Shown here: piece after piece, positions 39,559 to 48,606 of the stretch | Layout of the letters: each line of letters starts with the position of its first letter | Numbering within the stretch: the stretch's first letter is position 1 | DNA from: Pseudorhodobacter antarcticus | GTDB lineage: Bacteria; Pseudomonadota; Alphaproteobacteria; Rhodobacterales; Rhodobacteraceae | Direction of reading: 5' to 3' | DNA: 64,000 nt | NCBI GenBank assembly: GCA_945862465.1 | Contig: CAMAYO010000001.1 | Span: forward strand, 37,988 to 101,987 | Program-made: the position numbers and the translations under genes | The notes under the pieces: generated by a model | Told to the model about the DNA's origin: nothing | Database searches by the model: none | Seen by the model: the letters and a program-made list of their open reading frames with translations, nothing else

Positions 39559-40146
39559 ATGGATGATCCGGTTGAGGTTTTAGAATTTTGGCTGGGCACG
39601 GTTGGGCCCAAAGGCTGGTATGCGGGCGGTGAAGAGTTGGACGCAATGTGCCGCGACCAATGTCTTGATCTGTGGCAAGCGGCCAAGGATGGCGGGTTGG
39701 ATCATTGGGTCGATGGCACGGTGGGCACGCTGGCGTTTTTGATCCTGACCGACCAATTGCCGCGCAATATGTTTCGCGGCCAAGCCGACAGCTTTAGAAC
39801 CGATCCCTTGGCCCTGTCGGCTGCCCGCCGCGCCTTGGATGAAGGTTGGGATATGGGCGCGCCCGAACCAGAGCGGCAGTTTTTCTATATGCCGTTTGAG
39901 CATTCGGAAGACACCGCCGACCAAAGCCGCGCCGTGCGGTTGATGGAAGAGCGCTTGCCCTCAGATCCCGAAATGGCCCTGCACGCGCGCGCCCATGCCG
40001 AAATCATCACCCGATTTGGCCGCTTCCCCTCGCGCAATTCTGCTTTGGGCCGCGAAAACACAGCGGCAGAGACAGCGTTTCTGACCGAGGGCGGCTATGG
40101 CGCGGTGGTGACAGCACTTCAAGCCAGCCATGCAAAAGACGCATAG
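39559..40146 (+). CDS. DUF924 family protein
   Basis: A 195-residue soluble, mostly helical protein. DUF924 hallmarks are VLEFWLG at the N-terminus, LTDQLPRNMFRG near 73-84, and RQFFYMPFEHSED near 114-126. No reaction is known; the fold is tetratricopeptide-like in family members. It is the last gene of the queA-MFS run before lpdA and may be transcribed with it. No frameshift or truncation is seen. Confidence 0.9.
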   Translation: MDDPVEVLEFWLGTVGPKGWYAGGEELDAMCRDQCLDLWQAAKDGGLDHWVDGTVGTLAFLILTDQLPRNMFRGQADSFRTDPLALSAARRALDEGWDMGAPEPERQFFYMPFEHSEDTADQSRAVRLMEERLPSDPEMALHARAHAEIITRFGRFPSRNSALGRENTAAETAFLTEGGYGAVVTALQASHAKDA

Positions 40147-40221
40147 GCCCTAGGCGCGGGTAAGCTTGCTTGAAGTTTTTAGATAGTTTAAGGCCAAACT
40201 ACTTTTGGTGGGAGAGTGAAG

Positions 40222-41616
40222 ATGGCAGCGCAAAGCTTTGATGTGGTGGTGATAGGGTCCGGTCCCGGCGGCTATGTTGCGGCGATCCGTGCCGCGCAAC
40301 TTGGCCAAAAGGTCGCCATTGTTGAGCGTGAAAATCTGGGTGGCATTTGCCTGAACTGGGGCTGTATCCCAACGAAAGCCTTGCTGCGCTCTGCCGAAGT
40401 GTTCCACCTGATGCACCGGGCCAAGGAATTTGGCCTGTCGGTGACGGGGGCCAGCTTTGATTTGGAGGCTGTGGTGGCGCGCTCTCGTGGGGTGGCCAAG
40501 CAACTGTCGGGCGGCATCAGCCATCTGATGAAGAAGAACAAAATCACTGTGTTCATGGGTGTTGCCACCATTCCCAAGGCGGGGATTGTGTCGGTCAAGA
40601 CCGACAAGGGTGTGGAAGAGCTGACGGGCAAGGCGATTATCCTCGCCACCGGTGCGCGGGCGCGGGAATTGCCGGGGCTGGAAGCTGACGGCGATTTGGT
40701 CTGGACCTATCGGCACGCTTTGCAACCCAAGCGGATGCCCAAGAAGCTGCTGGTCATCGGATCAGGTGCCATTGGCATCGAATTTGCCAGCTTCTTTAAC
40801 ACTTTGGGTGCTGATACCACCGTGGTTGAGGTGATGGACCGTGTTTTGCCGGTGGAAGACGCCGAAATATCGGCCTTTGCCAAGAAGGCTTTCGTCAAGC
40901 AAGGCATGAAAATCCTTGAAAAAACCACGGTCAAAAAGCTGGATCGTTCGGCGGGCAAGGTCGTGGCACATCTAGAGGATGCCAATGGCACGACCACGGC
41001 AGAATTTGATACCGTGATCTCTGCCGTGGGCATCGTGGGCAATGTCGAAGGGCTGGGGCTGGAAGCTTTGGGCGTTAAGATTGACCGCACCCATGTGGTC
41101 ACGGATGAATTCTGCCGCACAGGCGTGGCCGGCCTTTATGCCATTGGCGACATCGCCGGCGCGCCGTGGCTTGCGCATAAGGCCAGCCATGAAGGTGTCA
41201 TGGTGGCCGAACTTGTCGCGGGCGGCCATCCGCATCCGATCAAACCGGGGTCCATCGCGGGCTGCACCTATTGCCATCCGCAGGTGGCTTCGGTGGGTAT
41301 GACAGAACAAAAGGCCAAGGATGCGGGATTTGAGATCAAAGTTGGTCGCTTCCCCTTTAACGGCAACGGCAAAGCGATAGCTTTGGGTGAGGCGGAAGGC
41401 TTCATCAAAACCGTGTTTGACGCCAAAACAGGCGAGCTGTTGGGCGCGCATATGATCGGCGCGGAAGTGACCGAACTGATCCAAGGCTATGTCATCGGCC
41501 GCCAGTTGGAGACCACCGAAGAAGACCTGATGAACACGGTTTTCCCGCATCCGACCTTGTCAGAGATGATGCACGAATCGGTGCTGGATGCCTACGGACG
41601 CGCTCTGCATATGTAA
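40222..41616 (+). CDS. lpdA: Dihydrolipoyl dehydrogenase
   Basis: FAD enzyme (E3) of 2-oxoacid dehydrogenase complexes and the glycine cleavage system; 464 residues. FAD-binding GSGPGGYVAA is near the N-terminus. The redox-active disulfide is in GGICLNWGCIPTKALL. NAD binding is at GSGAIGIEFASFF near 180, and the catalytic HPTLSE is near the C-terminus. The ATG at 40222 has GGAGAG five bases upstream and is preferred to GTG at 40216. It stands apart from the genes for E1 and E2, so the complex it serves cannot be read from context. A strong terminator follows. Confidence 0.95.
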   Translation: MAAQSFDVVVIGSGPGGYVAAIRAAQLGQKVAIVERENLGGICLNWGCIPTKALLRSAEVFHLMHRAKEFGLSVTGASFDLEAVVARSRGVAKQLSGGISHLMKKNKITVFMGVATIPKAGIVSVKTDKGVEELTGKAIILATGARARELPGLEADGDLVWTYRHALQPKRMPKKLLVIGSGAIGIEFASFFNTLGADTTVVEVMDRVLPVEDAEISAFAKKAFVKQGMKILEKTTVKKLDRSAGKVVAHLEDANGTTTAEFDTVISAVGIVGNVEGLGLEALGVKIDRTHVVTDEFCRTGVAGLYAIGDIAGAPWLAHKASHEGVMVAELVAGGHPHPIKPGSIAGCTYCHPQVASVGMTEQKAKDAGFEIKVGRFPFNGNGKAIALGEAEGFIKTVFDAKTGELLGAHMIGAEVTELIQGYVIGRQLETTEEDLMNTVFPHPTLSEMMHESVLDAYGRALHM

Positions 41617-41638
41617 GGCGCTGGTCCTGCAACGCATC

Positions 41639-41665
41639 AAGCGGGGGGCATCGGCCCCCCGTTTT
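41639..41665 (+). terminator. Terminator of lpdA
   Basis: An 8-bp perfect GC stem (CGGGGGGC and complement), extended by weaker A-T and G-U pairs, with an ATCG loop, is followed by TTTT. It lies 22 bp after the lpdA stop. Confidence 0.8.
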
Positions 41666-41676
41666 GCATTGCGGCC

Positions 41677-42036
41677 TTAAACCTTGGCAACCGCGCCGCC
41701 GCCTTGCACCCAATTGGCAAAGCCGCCCAAGTTATGGGCCGAATAGCCCAGCTTTTGCAGCGCTTGTGCCGCCATGCCCGACCGCCCGCCCGAGGCGCAA
41801 AAGACGGCGATCGTCTTGCCCGCAAAGCGTTTGTCGAAATCGGGGCCCTTGGGGTCAGCCTTCATTGCTATCAGCGACACGGGAATATGGATGGACCCTT
41901 TGGCCGTGCCAGAGGCTTGAAGCTCGGCCTTTTCGCGCACATCGACCAAAAGCATCTGGCCTGCGGCGACTTGGGCGGCCACCTCGGCCATGGTCAGTTT
42001 GGGTTGGGCGGGGGCAGAGCGCAGGAAATTGAACAT
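41677..42036 (-). CDS. Single-domain rhodanese (sulfurtransferase)
   Basis: A 119-residue single rhodanese domain. The N-terminal LLVDVREKAEL motif and active-site loop CASGGRSG (Cys near 80) identify a sulfurtransferase that carries persulfide on the cysteine. A hydrophobic-rich N-terminus (MFNFLRSAP) is not a signal peptide. AAAGG precedes the ATG. Its promoter contains a near-perfect SqrR/BigR-type operator. In E. coli this domain is joined to DUF2892 in YgaP; here a DUF2892 gene lies 3 kb away on the same strand, with uvrA between. Confidence 0.92.
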   Translation of the reverse strand: MFNFLRSAPAQPKLTMAEVAAQVAAGQMLLVDVREKAELQASGTAKGSIHIPVSLIAMKADPKGPDFDKRFAGKTIAVFCASGGRSGMAAQALQKLGYSAHNLGGFANWVQGGGAVAKV

Positions 42037-42060
42037 CGGTTTGCCTTTCTTGGGGTGGTT

Positions 42061-42090
42061 TATATATATTCAGAAAATCAAATATGTAAA
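42061..42090 (-). promoter_or_regulatory. Rhodanese promoter with SqrR/BigR-like operator
   Basis: On the minus strand, TTTACA (42090-42085) and TATATA (42068-42063 or 42066-42061) form a promoter with 16- or 18-bp spacing. Between and over them lies ATATTC-N8-AAATAT (42066-42085), one mismatch from the ATATTC-N8-GAATAT site described for the sulfide-responsive repressors SqrR and BigR/YgaV. A repressor there would block the promoter until persulfides appear. Confidence 0.6.
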
Positions 42091-42123
42091 GCCCTAGAGA
42101 TAAGTTTCATCTCTTAAGTTTAA

Positions 42124-42138
42124 GTTCATCCTTTGTTC
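42124..42138 (+). promoter_or_regulatory. LexA (SOS) box of uvrA
   Basis: GTTC-N7-GTTC occurs exactly, the direct-repeat LexA site of alphaproteobacteria, 62 bp before the uvrA start. Confidence 0.75.
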
Positions 42139-42200
42139 ACACTTTCCGGTTGGAAACCGCGGCGCGAAGGCCTATCTTCCCCGGACTTATGGGGTAGGTC

Positions 42201-45062
42201 ATGGCTGAGCAGAAGTTCATCGAAGTGCGCGGTGCGCGCGAGCATAATCTGAAGAACGTCGATTTGGATATTCCGCGTGACCAGTTCGTGGTGATCACGG
42301 GGCTGTCGGGGTCGGGCAAATCTTCGCTGGCGTTCGATACGATCTATGCCGAAGGCCAGCGCCGCTATGTGGAAAGCCTGTCGGCCTATGCGCGGCAGTT
42401 TCTGGATATGGCGGGCAAGCCCGATGTTGATCATATCAGCGGCCTGTCGCCCGCCATTTCGATTGAGCAAAAGACCACCTCGAAAAACCCGCGCTCCACC
42501 GTGGGCACGGTCACCGAGATTTACGATTACCTGCGCTTGCTGTTCGCGCGGGTTGGTATTCCCTATTCGCCCGCCACTGGCCTGCCCATCACCGCGATGC
42601 AGGTGCAAGACATGGTCGACGCCGTCATGGCGATGGAAGAAGGCGCGCGGGCCTATCTGCTGGCCCCCTTGGTGCGCGACCGCAAGGGTGAATACCGCAA
42701 AGAATTCCTCGACTTGCGCAAGCAAGGCTTTCAGCGCGTCAAGGTCGATGGCACCTTTTACGATCTGGATGAACCGCCCACGCTGGACAAAAAACTGCGC
42801 CATGACATCGACGTTGTGGTTGACCGCATCGTGGTGCGCGATGGTTTGCAGACACGGCTGGCCGACAGCTTCCGCACGGCGCTCAACTTGGCCGATGGCA
42901 TTGCTGTCATCGAAACCGCCCCCGCCGAGGGTGAGCCTGTGCGCATCACCTATTCGGAAAAATTCGCCTGCCCGGTCAGCGGTTTTACCATCGCCGAAAT
43001 CGAACCCCGCCTGTTTTCCTTCAACGCCCCCTTTGGGGCGTGCCCCGTCTGCGACGGCTTGGGGATGGAACTGTTCTTTGACGAGCGCCTTGTCGTGCCC
43101 GACCAAAGCCTGACCCTTGCGCAGGGGGCTATTGCACCTTGGGCCAAATCGAAATCGCCCTACTTCACCCAAACTGTCGACGCCATGGCGACCCACTATG
43201 GCTTTGATAGGAAAAAGAAATGGAAAGACTTGCCCGATGCGGTGAAAGAGGTTTTCCTGCGTGGATCGGCTGGCGAAGAGATTGAGTTTCGCTATGACGA
43301 AGGTGGGCGCATCTATACCGTGAAGCGCATCTTTGAAGGCGTCATCCCCAATATGGAACGTCGCTACAAAGAAACCGACTCGGCGTGGAGCCGCGAAGAG
43401 ATGGAGCGCTTTCAAAACAACCGCCCCTGCGGCACCTGCAAAGGGTACCGCCTGCGCCCCGAAGCCTTGGCCGTGAAAATCGCGGGCCTGCACGCGGGCC
43501 AAGTGGTGCAAATGTCGATTGCTGAGGCCTTTGCATGGGTGGGCGCTGTGCCCGAACAACTCACGGGCCAGCAGAACGAGATTGCCAAAGCGATCCTTAA
43601 AGAAATCCGCGAAAGGCTGGGGTTTTTGGTGAACGTCGGCCTGAACTACCTGACGATGAGCCGCAATGCTGGCACCCTGTCGGGCGGGGAAAGCCAACGG
43701 ATTCGTCTGGCCTCACAAATCGGGTCGGGGTTGACGGGGGTGCTTTATGTGCTCGACGAACCCTCGATCGGGCTGCACCAGCGCGACAATGACAGACTTT
43801 TGACCACGCTGAAAAACCTGCGCGATGCGGGCAATACCGTGTTGGTGGTGGAACATGACGAAGACGCCATCCGCGAGGCGGATTATGTCTTTGACATGGG
43901 GCCGGGGGCGGGGGTGCATGGCGGCATGGTGGTGTCGCGCGGCACACCGGCCCAAATTGCCGCCGACCCTGCCAGCATGACGGGGCAGTATCTGTCGGGC
44001 GCGCGGTCAATCCCCGTGGCCAAGGTGCGCCGCAAGGGCAATGGCAAAAAGCTGACAGTGGTGAACGCCACGGGCAACAACCTAAAGGGTATGACGGCTG
44101 ATTTCCCCTTGGGAATGTTTGTCTGCGTCACAGGTGTTTCGGGCGGCGGCAAATCGACGTTGACGATTGAAACCCTGTTCAAAACCGCAGCCACCCGCTT
44201 GAACGGCGCGCATGAAACGCCAGCGCCTTGCGAGACGATCAAAGGCTTTGAGCATCTGGATAAGGTGATCGACATTGATCAGCGCGCCATTGGCCGCACC
44301 CCTCGGTCAAACCCTGCGACCTATACCGGCGCTTTCACCCCGATCCGCGATTGGTTTGCAGGCCTGCCCGAATCCAAGGCGCGCGGCTACCAATCAGGGC
44401 GCTTTTCGTTCAACGTCAAAGGCGGGCGGTGCGAGGCCTGTCAGGGCGACGGCGTGATCAAGATTGAGATGCACTTTTTGCCCGACGTCTATGTGACTTG
44501 CGAGACCTGCAAAGGCCAACGCTACAATCGCGAGACTTTGGAAATTAAGTTCAAGAACAAAAGCATTGCTGACGTTCTGGACATGACCTGCGAAGAGGCC
44601 GCCCAGTTTTTCCAAGCCGTCCCCGCCATTCGCGACAAGATGGATGCTTTGTGCGAGGTAGGTCTTGGCTATATAAAAGTGGGCCAACAAGCCACGACCT
44701 TATCGGGGGGCGAGGCGCAAAGGGTGAAGCTTTCCAAAGAACTGTCGCGCCGTGCCACGGGCAAGACGCTGTATATCTTGGATGAACCCACAACTGGCCT
44801 GCATTTTGACGATGTGCGCAAGCTGCTGGAAGTGCTGCATTCCTTGGTCGATCAGGGCAACACCGTGGTGGTGATTGAACACAACCTAGACGTGATCAAA
44901 ACTGCCGACTGGCTGATAGATATTGGCCCCGAAGGCGGCGATGGCGGCGGCGAGATCGTGGCCACCGGCACGCCAGAACAGGTGGCCGAAATAGCGGCCA
45001 GCCACACCGGCCGCTATTTGAAACCTATGCTGGCCACGGCCAAGCGGGGCAGGGTGGCTTAG
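42201..45062 (+). CDS. uvrA: Excinuclease ABC subunit A
   Basis: Damage-recognition ATPase of nucleotide excision repair; 953 residues. It has two ABC modules with Walker [12 protein letters not shown] near 33-43 and [11 protein letters not shown] near 647-657, signature LSGGESQR and LSGGEAQR motifs, and the central UvrB-interaction and insertion domains. The second zinc site ([16 protein letters not shown]) is complete. The first has CPVSGF in place of CPxCG, leaving three of four cysteines, perhaps a lineage trait. A perfect GTTC-N7-GTTC LexA box precedes it. Its stop overlaps the stop of the convergent DUF2892 gene. Confidence 0.98.
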   Translation: MAEQKFIEVRGAREHNLKNVDLDIPRDQFVVITGLSGSGKSSLAFDTIYAEGQRRYVESLSAYARQFLDMAGKPDVDHISGLSPAISIEQKTTSKNPRSTVGTVTEIYDYLRLLFARVGIPYSPATGLPITAMQVQDMVDAVMAMEEGARAYLLAPLVRDRKGEYRKEFLDLRKQGFQRVKVDGTFYDLDEPPTLDKKLRHDIDVVVDRIVVRDGLQTRLADSFRTALNLADGIAVIETAPAEGEPVRITYSEKFACPVSGFTIAEIEPRLFSFNAPFGACPVCDGLGMELFFDERLVVPDQSLTLAQGAIAPWAKSKSPYFTQTVDAMATHYGFDRKKKWKDLPDAVKEVFLRGSAGEEIEFRYDEGGRIYTVKRIFEGVIPNMERRYKETDSAWSREEMERFQNNRPCGTCKGYRLRPEALAVKIAGLHAGQVVQMSIAEAFAWVGAVPEQLTGQQNEIAKAILKEIRERLGFLVNVGLNYLTMSRNAGTLSGGESQRIRLASQIGSGLTGVLYVLDEPSIGLHQRDNDRLLTTLKNLRDAGNTVLVVEHDEDAIREADYVFDMGPGAGVHGGMVVSRGTPAQIAADPASMTGQYLSGARSIPVAKVRRKGNGKKLTVVNATGNNLKGMTADFPLGMFVCVTGVSGGGKSTLTIETLFKTAATRLNGAHETPAPCETIKGFEHLDKVIDIDQRAIGRTPRSNPATYTGAFTPIRDWFAGLPESKARGYQSGRFSFNVKGGRCEACQGDGVIKIEMHFLPDVYVTCETCKGQRYNRETLEIKFKNKSIADVLDMTCEEAAQFFQAVPAIRDKMDALCEVGLGYIKVGQQATTLSGGEAQRVKLSKELSRRATGKTLYILDEPTTGLHFDDVRKLLEVLHSLVDQGNTVVVIEHNLDVIKTADWLIDIGPEGGDGGGEIVATGTPEQVAEIAASHTGRYLKPMLATAKRGRVA

Positions 45063-45256
45063 TTGGTCTTGGTGCCCAAAACCTTGTAAAGCGGGCAAAA
45101 GTTTAGCACGGCTGTGCCCAGTACAATCACGCCAAAGACGGCTTTGGCCCAATGCCACGGGCCCATGCCGTGATCCATAAAGAACCAAACAAGCAGCCCC
45201 GCCCCGATCAGGATGCGCAGGACTCGGTCGGTTGTGCCTACATTGGCGGTGAACAT
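45059..45256 (-). CDS. DUF2892 (YgaP membrane domain) protein
   Basis: Small membrane protein of 65 residues with two hydrophobic helices. It begins [22 protein letters not shown] and ends with the conserved FCPLYKVLG, as in DUF2892. In YgaP the same domain follows a rhodanese domain and forms the membrane anchor. AGGAGAG precedes the ATG at 45256. A FNR-like box and a TATACT -10 element lie upstream at class II spacing. Role unknown; sulfur or redox sensing is suggested by family and context. Confidence 0.88.
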   Translation of the reverse strand: MFTANVGTTDRVLRILIGAGLLVWFFMDHGMGPWHWAKAVFGVIVLGTAVLNFCPLYKVLGTKTN

Positions 45257-45290
45257 GGGAACTCTCCTATACATGGGTCAACTGAGGCCA

Positions 45291-45331
45291 AGTATAGGTG
45301 GTTTTGAATGTGAGGCCTTGATCTACATCAC
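45291..45331 (-). promoter_or_regulatory. FNR/Dnr-type box and -10 element of the DUF2892 gene
   Basis: TTGAT-CTAC-ATCAC (45318-45331) matches the FNR-family consensus TTGAT-N4-ATCAA except the last base. On the minus strand TATACT (45296-45291) is a good -10. If transcription starts near 45284, the box centre is at -40.5, the classic activating position for FNR and Dnr proteins. Confidence 0.55.
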
Positions 45332-45335
45332 GCCA

Positions 45336-45363
45336 AAGAAAAAGGCCCTCTGACGAGGGCCTT
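45336..45363 (-). terminator. Terminator of mmsA
   Basis: A perfect 9-bp stem (AAGGCCCTC and complement) with a 4-nt loop is followed on the minus strand by a T-rich run. It lies 24 bp after the mmsA stop. Confidence 0.85.
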
Positions 45364-45387
45364 GATCTAGAGCAGAAGGATAAGAGC

Positions 45388-46887
45388 TTAGTCCATCTGC
45401 TTGAAGTTCAGGCTTGCGCCCTCTTTGATCCCCGAAGGCCAGCGCGAGGTGATGGTCTTGGTGCGGGTGTAAAAGCGGAAACTGTCCGGCCCGTGCTGGT
45501 TCAAATCGCCAAAGGCCGATTTCTTCCAGCCGCCAAAGGTGTGATAGGCCAGCGGCACGGGAATTGGCACGTTGATGCCGATCATGCCCACGTTGATGCG
45601 GTTGGCAAAATCGCGGGCTGTGTCACCATCACGGGTGAAAATCGCAGTGCCGTTGCCATATTCATGGTCCATCGCCAGCTTCAGCGCCTCTTCATAGGTT
45701 TGGGCGCGCACGGTTGACAGAACCGGCCCGAAGATTTCCTTGCGATAAATCTCCATATCCGCGGTGACATGGTCAAACAAATGCGGGCCGACAAAGAAGC
45801 CGTCCTCATAGCCCTGCATTTTAAACCCGCGCCCGTCGACCACCAGTTTGGCACCCGCCGCCACGCCCGATTCAACCAACCGCAGGATATTGGCCTTGGC
45901 CGCTGCGGTGACTACAGGGCCGTAATCAACATCATTGCCGCCGGTATAAGGCCCAACCTTCAGCTTTTCGATGCGTGGGATCAGTTTGGCAATCAAGCGG
46001 TCTGCCGTTTCATCGCCCACGGGCACCGCCACCGAAATTGCCATGCAGCGTTCGCCCGCCGCACCGTAACCTGCGCCCACCAATGCATCCGCTGCCAGAT
46101 CCATATCGGCATCGGGCATGATGATCATATGGTTCTTAGCGCCGCCAAAGCACTGCACGCGCTTGCCGTTGGCTGTGCCGCGCGAATAGATGTATTCGGC
46201 AATGGGCGTAGACCCAACAAAGCCCACGCCCGCAATCTGCGGGTTGTCCAAGATGGCGTCGACCGATTCCTTATCGCCGTTCACCACTTGCAGCACGCCG
46301 TCTGGCAGGCCCGCTTCTTGCATCAGTTCTGCCAGCATCATCGGCACGGATGGGTCACGTTCTGACGGCTTTAGGATAAACGCATTGCCGCAGGCCAAAG
46401 CTGGCCCCATTTTCCACATCGGGATCATTGCGGGGAAGTTGAAGGGCGTAATCCCGGCGGCAACCCCAATCGGTTGGCGCATCGAATACATATCAATGCC
46501 GGGGCCAGCGGAATCGGTGAACTCACCCTTCAGCAGGTGCGGTGCACCGATGCAAAACTCGATCACTTCCAAGCCGCGCTGAATGTCACCCTTGGCGTCG
46601 GGCACGGTCTTGCCATGTTCCGACGAAAGCGCCACGGCCAGCTTATCCATGTCGCGGTTCAAGAGGCGCACGAATTCCATCATCACGCGGGCACGGCGCT
46701 GCGGGTTGGTGGCACCCCACTTCACCTGTGCTGCGGCCGCAGCGGCGGTGGCGGCGTCAAGCTCTGCCTTGCTGGCCAAGGCGACATGAGCCTGCACTTC
46801 GCCTGTGGCGGGGTTGTAAACGGGGGCGGTGCGCCCCGAGGTTCCAGCGACGTGTTTGCCGTTGATCCAGTGTCCGATGTGCTTCAT
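45388..46887 (-). CDS. mmsA: Methylmalonate-semialdehyde dehydrogenase, CoA-acylating
   Basis: NAD-dependent aldehyde dehydrogenase of 499 residues that converts (methyl)malonate semialdehyde plus CoA to propionyl-CoA or acetyl-CoA, in valine and myo-inositol breakdown. The N-terminal HIGHWINGKHVAG, the TPFNFPAMIPMWK segment, GFVGSTPIAEYIY, and the catalytic Cys in GERCMAISVAV (near 286) define the MmsA group. The ATG at 46887 follows GGAGG. A terminator lies downstream. A LysR-type gene is divergent across about 100 bp and is a candidate regulator. Confidence 0.96.
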   Translation of the reverse strand: MKHIGHWINGKHVAGTSGRTAPVYNPATGEVQAHVALASKAELDAATAAAAAAQVKWGATNPQRRARVMMEFVRLLNRDMDKLAVALSSEHGKTVPDAKGDIQRGLEVIEFCIGAPHLLKGEFTDSAGPGIDMYSMRQPIGVAAGITPFNFPAMIPMWKMGPALACGNAFILKPSERDPSVPMMLAELMQEAGLPDGVLQVVNGDKESVDAILDNPQIAGVGFVGSTPIAEYIYSRGTANGKRVQCFGGAKNHMIIMPDADMDLAADALVGAGYGAAGERCMAISVAVPVGDETADRLIAKLIPRIEKLKVGPYTGGNDVDYGPVVTAAAKANILRLVESGVAAGAKLVVDGRGFKMQGYEDGFFVGPHLFDHVTADMEIYRKEIFGPVLSTVRAQTYEEALKLAMDHEYGNGTAIFTRDGDTARDFANRINVGMIGINVPIPVPLAYHTFGGWKKSAFGDLNQHGPDSFRFYTRTKTITSRWPSGIKEGASLNFKQMD

Positions 46888-46985
46888 GGCATCCTCCTAA
46901 GTTGGCCGCACAATAGCCTTGCACAAATGCCGAATAAAGAGGCAAGATTTCAAAAGGGCTTTGCAGGAATGCAATGGGGGCGGCG

Positions 46986-47870
46986 ATGGATTGGGACGAT
47001 TTGCGCATCTTTCTGGCCGTGGCGCGGCATGAAAGCCTGTCTGCCGCGGGGCGGGCGTTAAAGATTGATCCTGCCACCGTGGGCCGGCGCATAGCGCGGC
47101 TGGAGGATTCCATAGGCGCGCGCCTGTTCGCCAAAGGCCCGCAAGGCTATGCCCTGACCGACGAAGGGGCCCGCCTGTTAACCCACGCCGAACGTGCCGA
47201 AGCTGCGATGGAGGGCGCGGCTGAGGCTTTGACGGGGCCAGAGGGCCTGACAGGCCAAATTCGCATCGGCGCACCTGATGGCTGCGCGAACTACTTGCTG
47301 CCGCAGGTTCTGGCCCGCATCTGCGATGCAAACCCCGGGCTAGAGGTGCAGGTCGTGGCCCTGCCGCGTGTGTTCAACCTATCAAAGCGCGAGGCAGATA
47401 TGGCCATCGCCGTCTCGCGCCCCACCGCAGGGCGCTTGACCGTGCAAAAGCTGACAGATTACAGCCTGCATCTGGCAGCCTCAGAAGACTATCTGGCAGC
47501 ACACCCACCGATCAAAGGCCCGCAAGACCTGCAAGCGCACCGCTTTGTGGGCTACATTCCCGACATGATCTTTGACAAAGAGCTGGATTATCTGGCCGAG
47601 ATTGGGGTGAAGCCGCCGCCATTGGCGTCAAACTCTGTCTCGGTTCAGCTGAACTTTCTGCGCCACGGCGCTGGCTTGGGCGTGGTGCATGACTTTGCCT
47701 TGCCCGCCGCCCCCGAACTGGTGCGGGTTATTCCCGACCAAATCCGCCTGCAGCGCAGCTTTTGGCTGATCCGCCACGCAGATGATGGGCGGGTGGATCG
47801 GCTGAACCGCTTTGCGGCCCTTCTCACGGCCGAGGTGCGCGCCGAAATGCTGCGCCTTGAAGCCGCCTAA
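46986..47870 (+). CDS. LysR-family transcriptional regulator
   Basis: DNA-binding regulator of 294 residues. The winged HTH begins MDWDDLRIFLAVARHESLSAAG and has the recognition helix around DPATVGRRIARLED (about 30-45). The C-terminal co-inducer-binding domain starts near 88. An in-frame ATG at 46974 with AGGA five bases upstream is an alternative start; 46986 is chosen because family proteins begin at MDWDDLR. A TTGCA-N4-TGCAA palindrome lies at 46961-46974 and could be an autoregulatory LysR site. Divergent position suggests mmsA is its target. Confidence 0.92.
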   Translation: MDWDDLRIFLAVARHESLSAAGRALKIDPATVGRRIARLEDSIGARLFAKGPQGYALTDEGARLLTHAERAEAAMEGAAEALTGPEGLTGQIRIGAPDGCANYLLPQVLARICDANPGLEVQVVALPRVFNLSKREADMAIAVSRPTAGRLTVQKLTDYSLHLAASEDYLAAHPPIKGPQDLQAHRFVGYIPDMIFDKELDYLAEIGVKPPPLASNSVSVQLNFLRHGAGLGVVHDFALPAAPELVRVIPDQIRLQRSFWLIRHADDGRVDRLNRFAALLTAEVRAEMLRLEAA

Positions 47871-47942
47871 GCCCGCACTTTTGCCCCTTGCGCCCGCAGC
47901 CATCGTCATGTTGCTTAGGCCCATCACTTTGCGGAGCATCCT

Positions 47943-48443
47943 ATGCGCATCGGCCTATATCCCGGCACCTTTGACCCAATCACCTTGGGCCATATCGACA
48001 TCATCCAACGCGCCATGGCGATGGTTGACCGCTTGGTGATTGGGGTTGCCATCAACCGCGATAAAGCGCCGCTGTTTGCCTTGGAAGAGCGCGTGTTCAT
48101 GGTGGAAGAAGAGTGCCGCGAAATTGCCGCAAGGGTGGGCGGCGAGATTGTGGTGCATCCGTTTGAAAACCTGCTGATTGATTGCGCCCGCGATGTGGGG
48201 GCGGGCATTATCATTCGTGGATTGCGGGCTGTGGCGGATTTTGAATATGAATTCCAAATGGTTGGCATGAACCGCGCCTTAGATTCGTCGATTGAGACGG
48301 TGTTTTTGATGGCCGATGCCCGCCGTCAGGCGATTGCGTCAAAGCTGGTGAAAGAGATTTGTCGCTTGGGTGGTGATGTGTCAAAGTTTGTGACGCCCGC
48401 GGTGGATGCGGCCTTGGTGCGGCGGTTGCGCCGCAAGGCTTAG
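47943..48443 (+). CDS. coaD: Phosphopantetheine adenylyltransferase
   Basis: Fourth enzyme of CoA synthesis, transferring AMP from ATP to 4'-phosphopantetheine; 166 residues, usual length. It starts MRIGLYPGTFDPITLGHIDII, with the nucleotidyltransferase T/HxGH motif near 10-18, followed by IIIRGLRAVADFEYEFQM near 89-106. The C-terminal ISSTLVRE-type segment reads AIASKLVKEICRLGGDVS. The gene stands alone after the LysR gene. No obvious terminator follows; TTCAGCTGAA near 48453 lacks a loop. Confidence 0.97.
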   Translation: MRIGLYPGTFDPITLGHIDIIQRAMAMVDRLVIGVAINRDKAPLFALEERVFMVEEECREIAARVGGEIVVHPFENLLIDCARDVGAGIIIRGLRAVADFEYEFQMVGMNRALDSSIETVFLMADARRQAIASKLVKEICRLGGDVSKFVTPAVDAALVRRLRRKA

Positions 48444-48606
48444 GGCCAAAATTTCAGCTGAAGGTGCTTTTTTCTGCGCCTGTTAGGCTTGTATTAAGGA
48501 GCTTGGCCCAAACTGGGGCCATGAACCCTGAAACGCGCCCTGTATTCCTTGGTCTTTTGCCCGCCGCCCGATGGTGGCAGGGCGCCCCCATCTCGGGGGG
48601 CTCGGC

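Noticed and set aside
42126-43697. 523-codon open frame antisense to uvrA
   Set aside because: It mirrors the uvrA coding frame, has a composition typical of the complement of GC-rich coding DNA (many His, Gln, Arg), and shows no family motif.
48451-48480. Possible terminator after coaD
   Set aside because: TTCAGCTGAA is a palindrome without a loop; the following T-run is separated from it, so the call would be weak.
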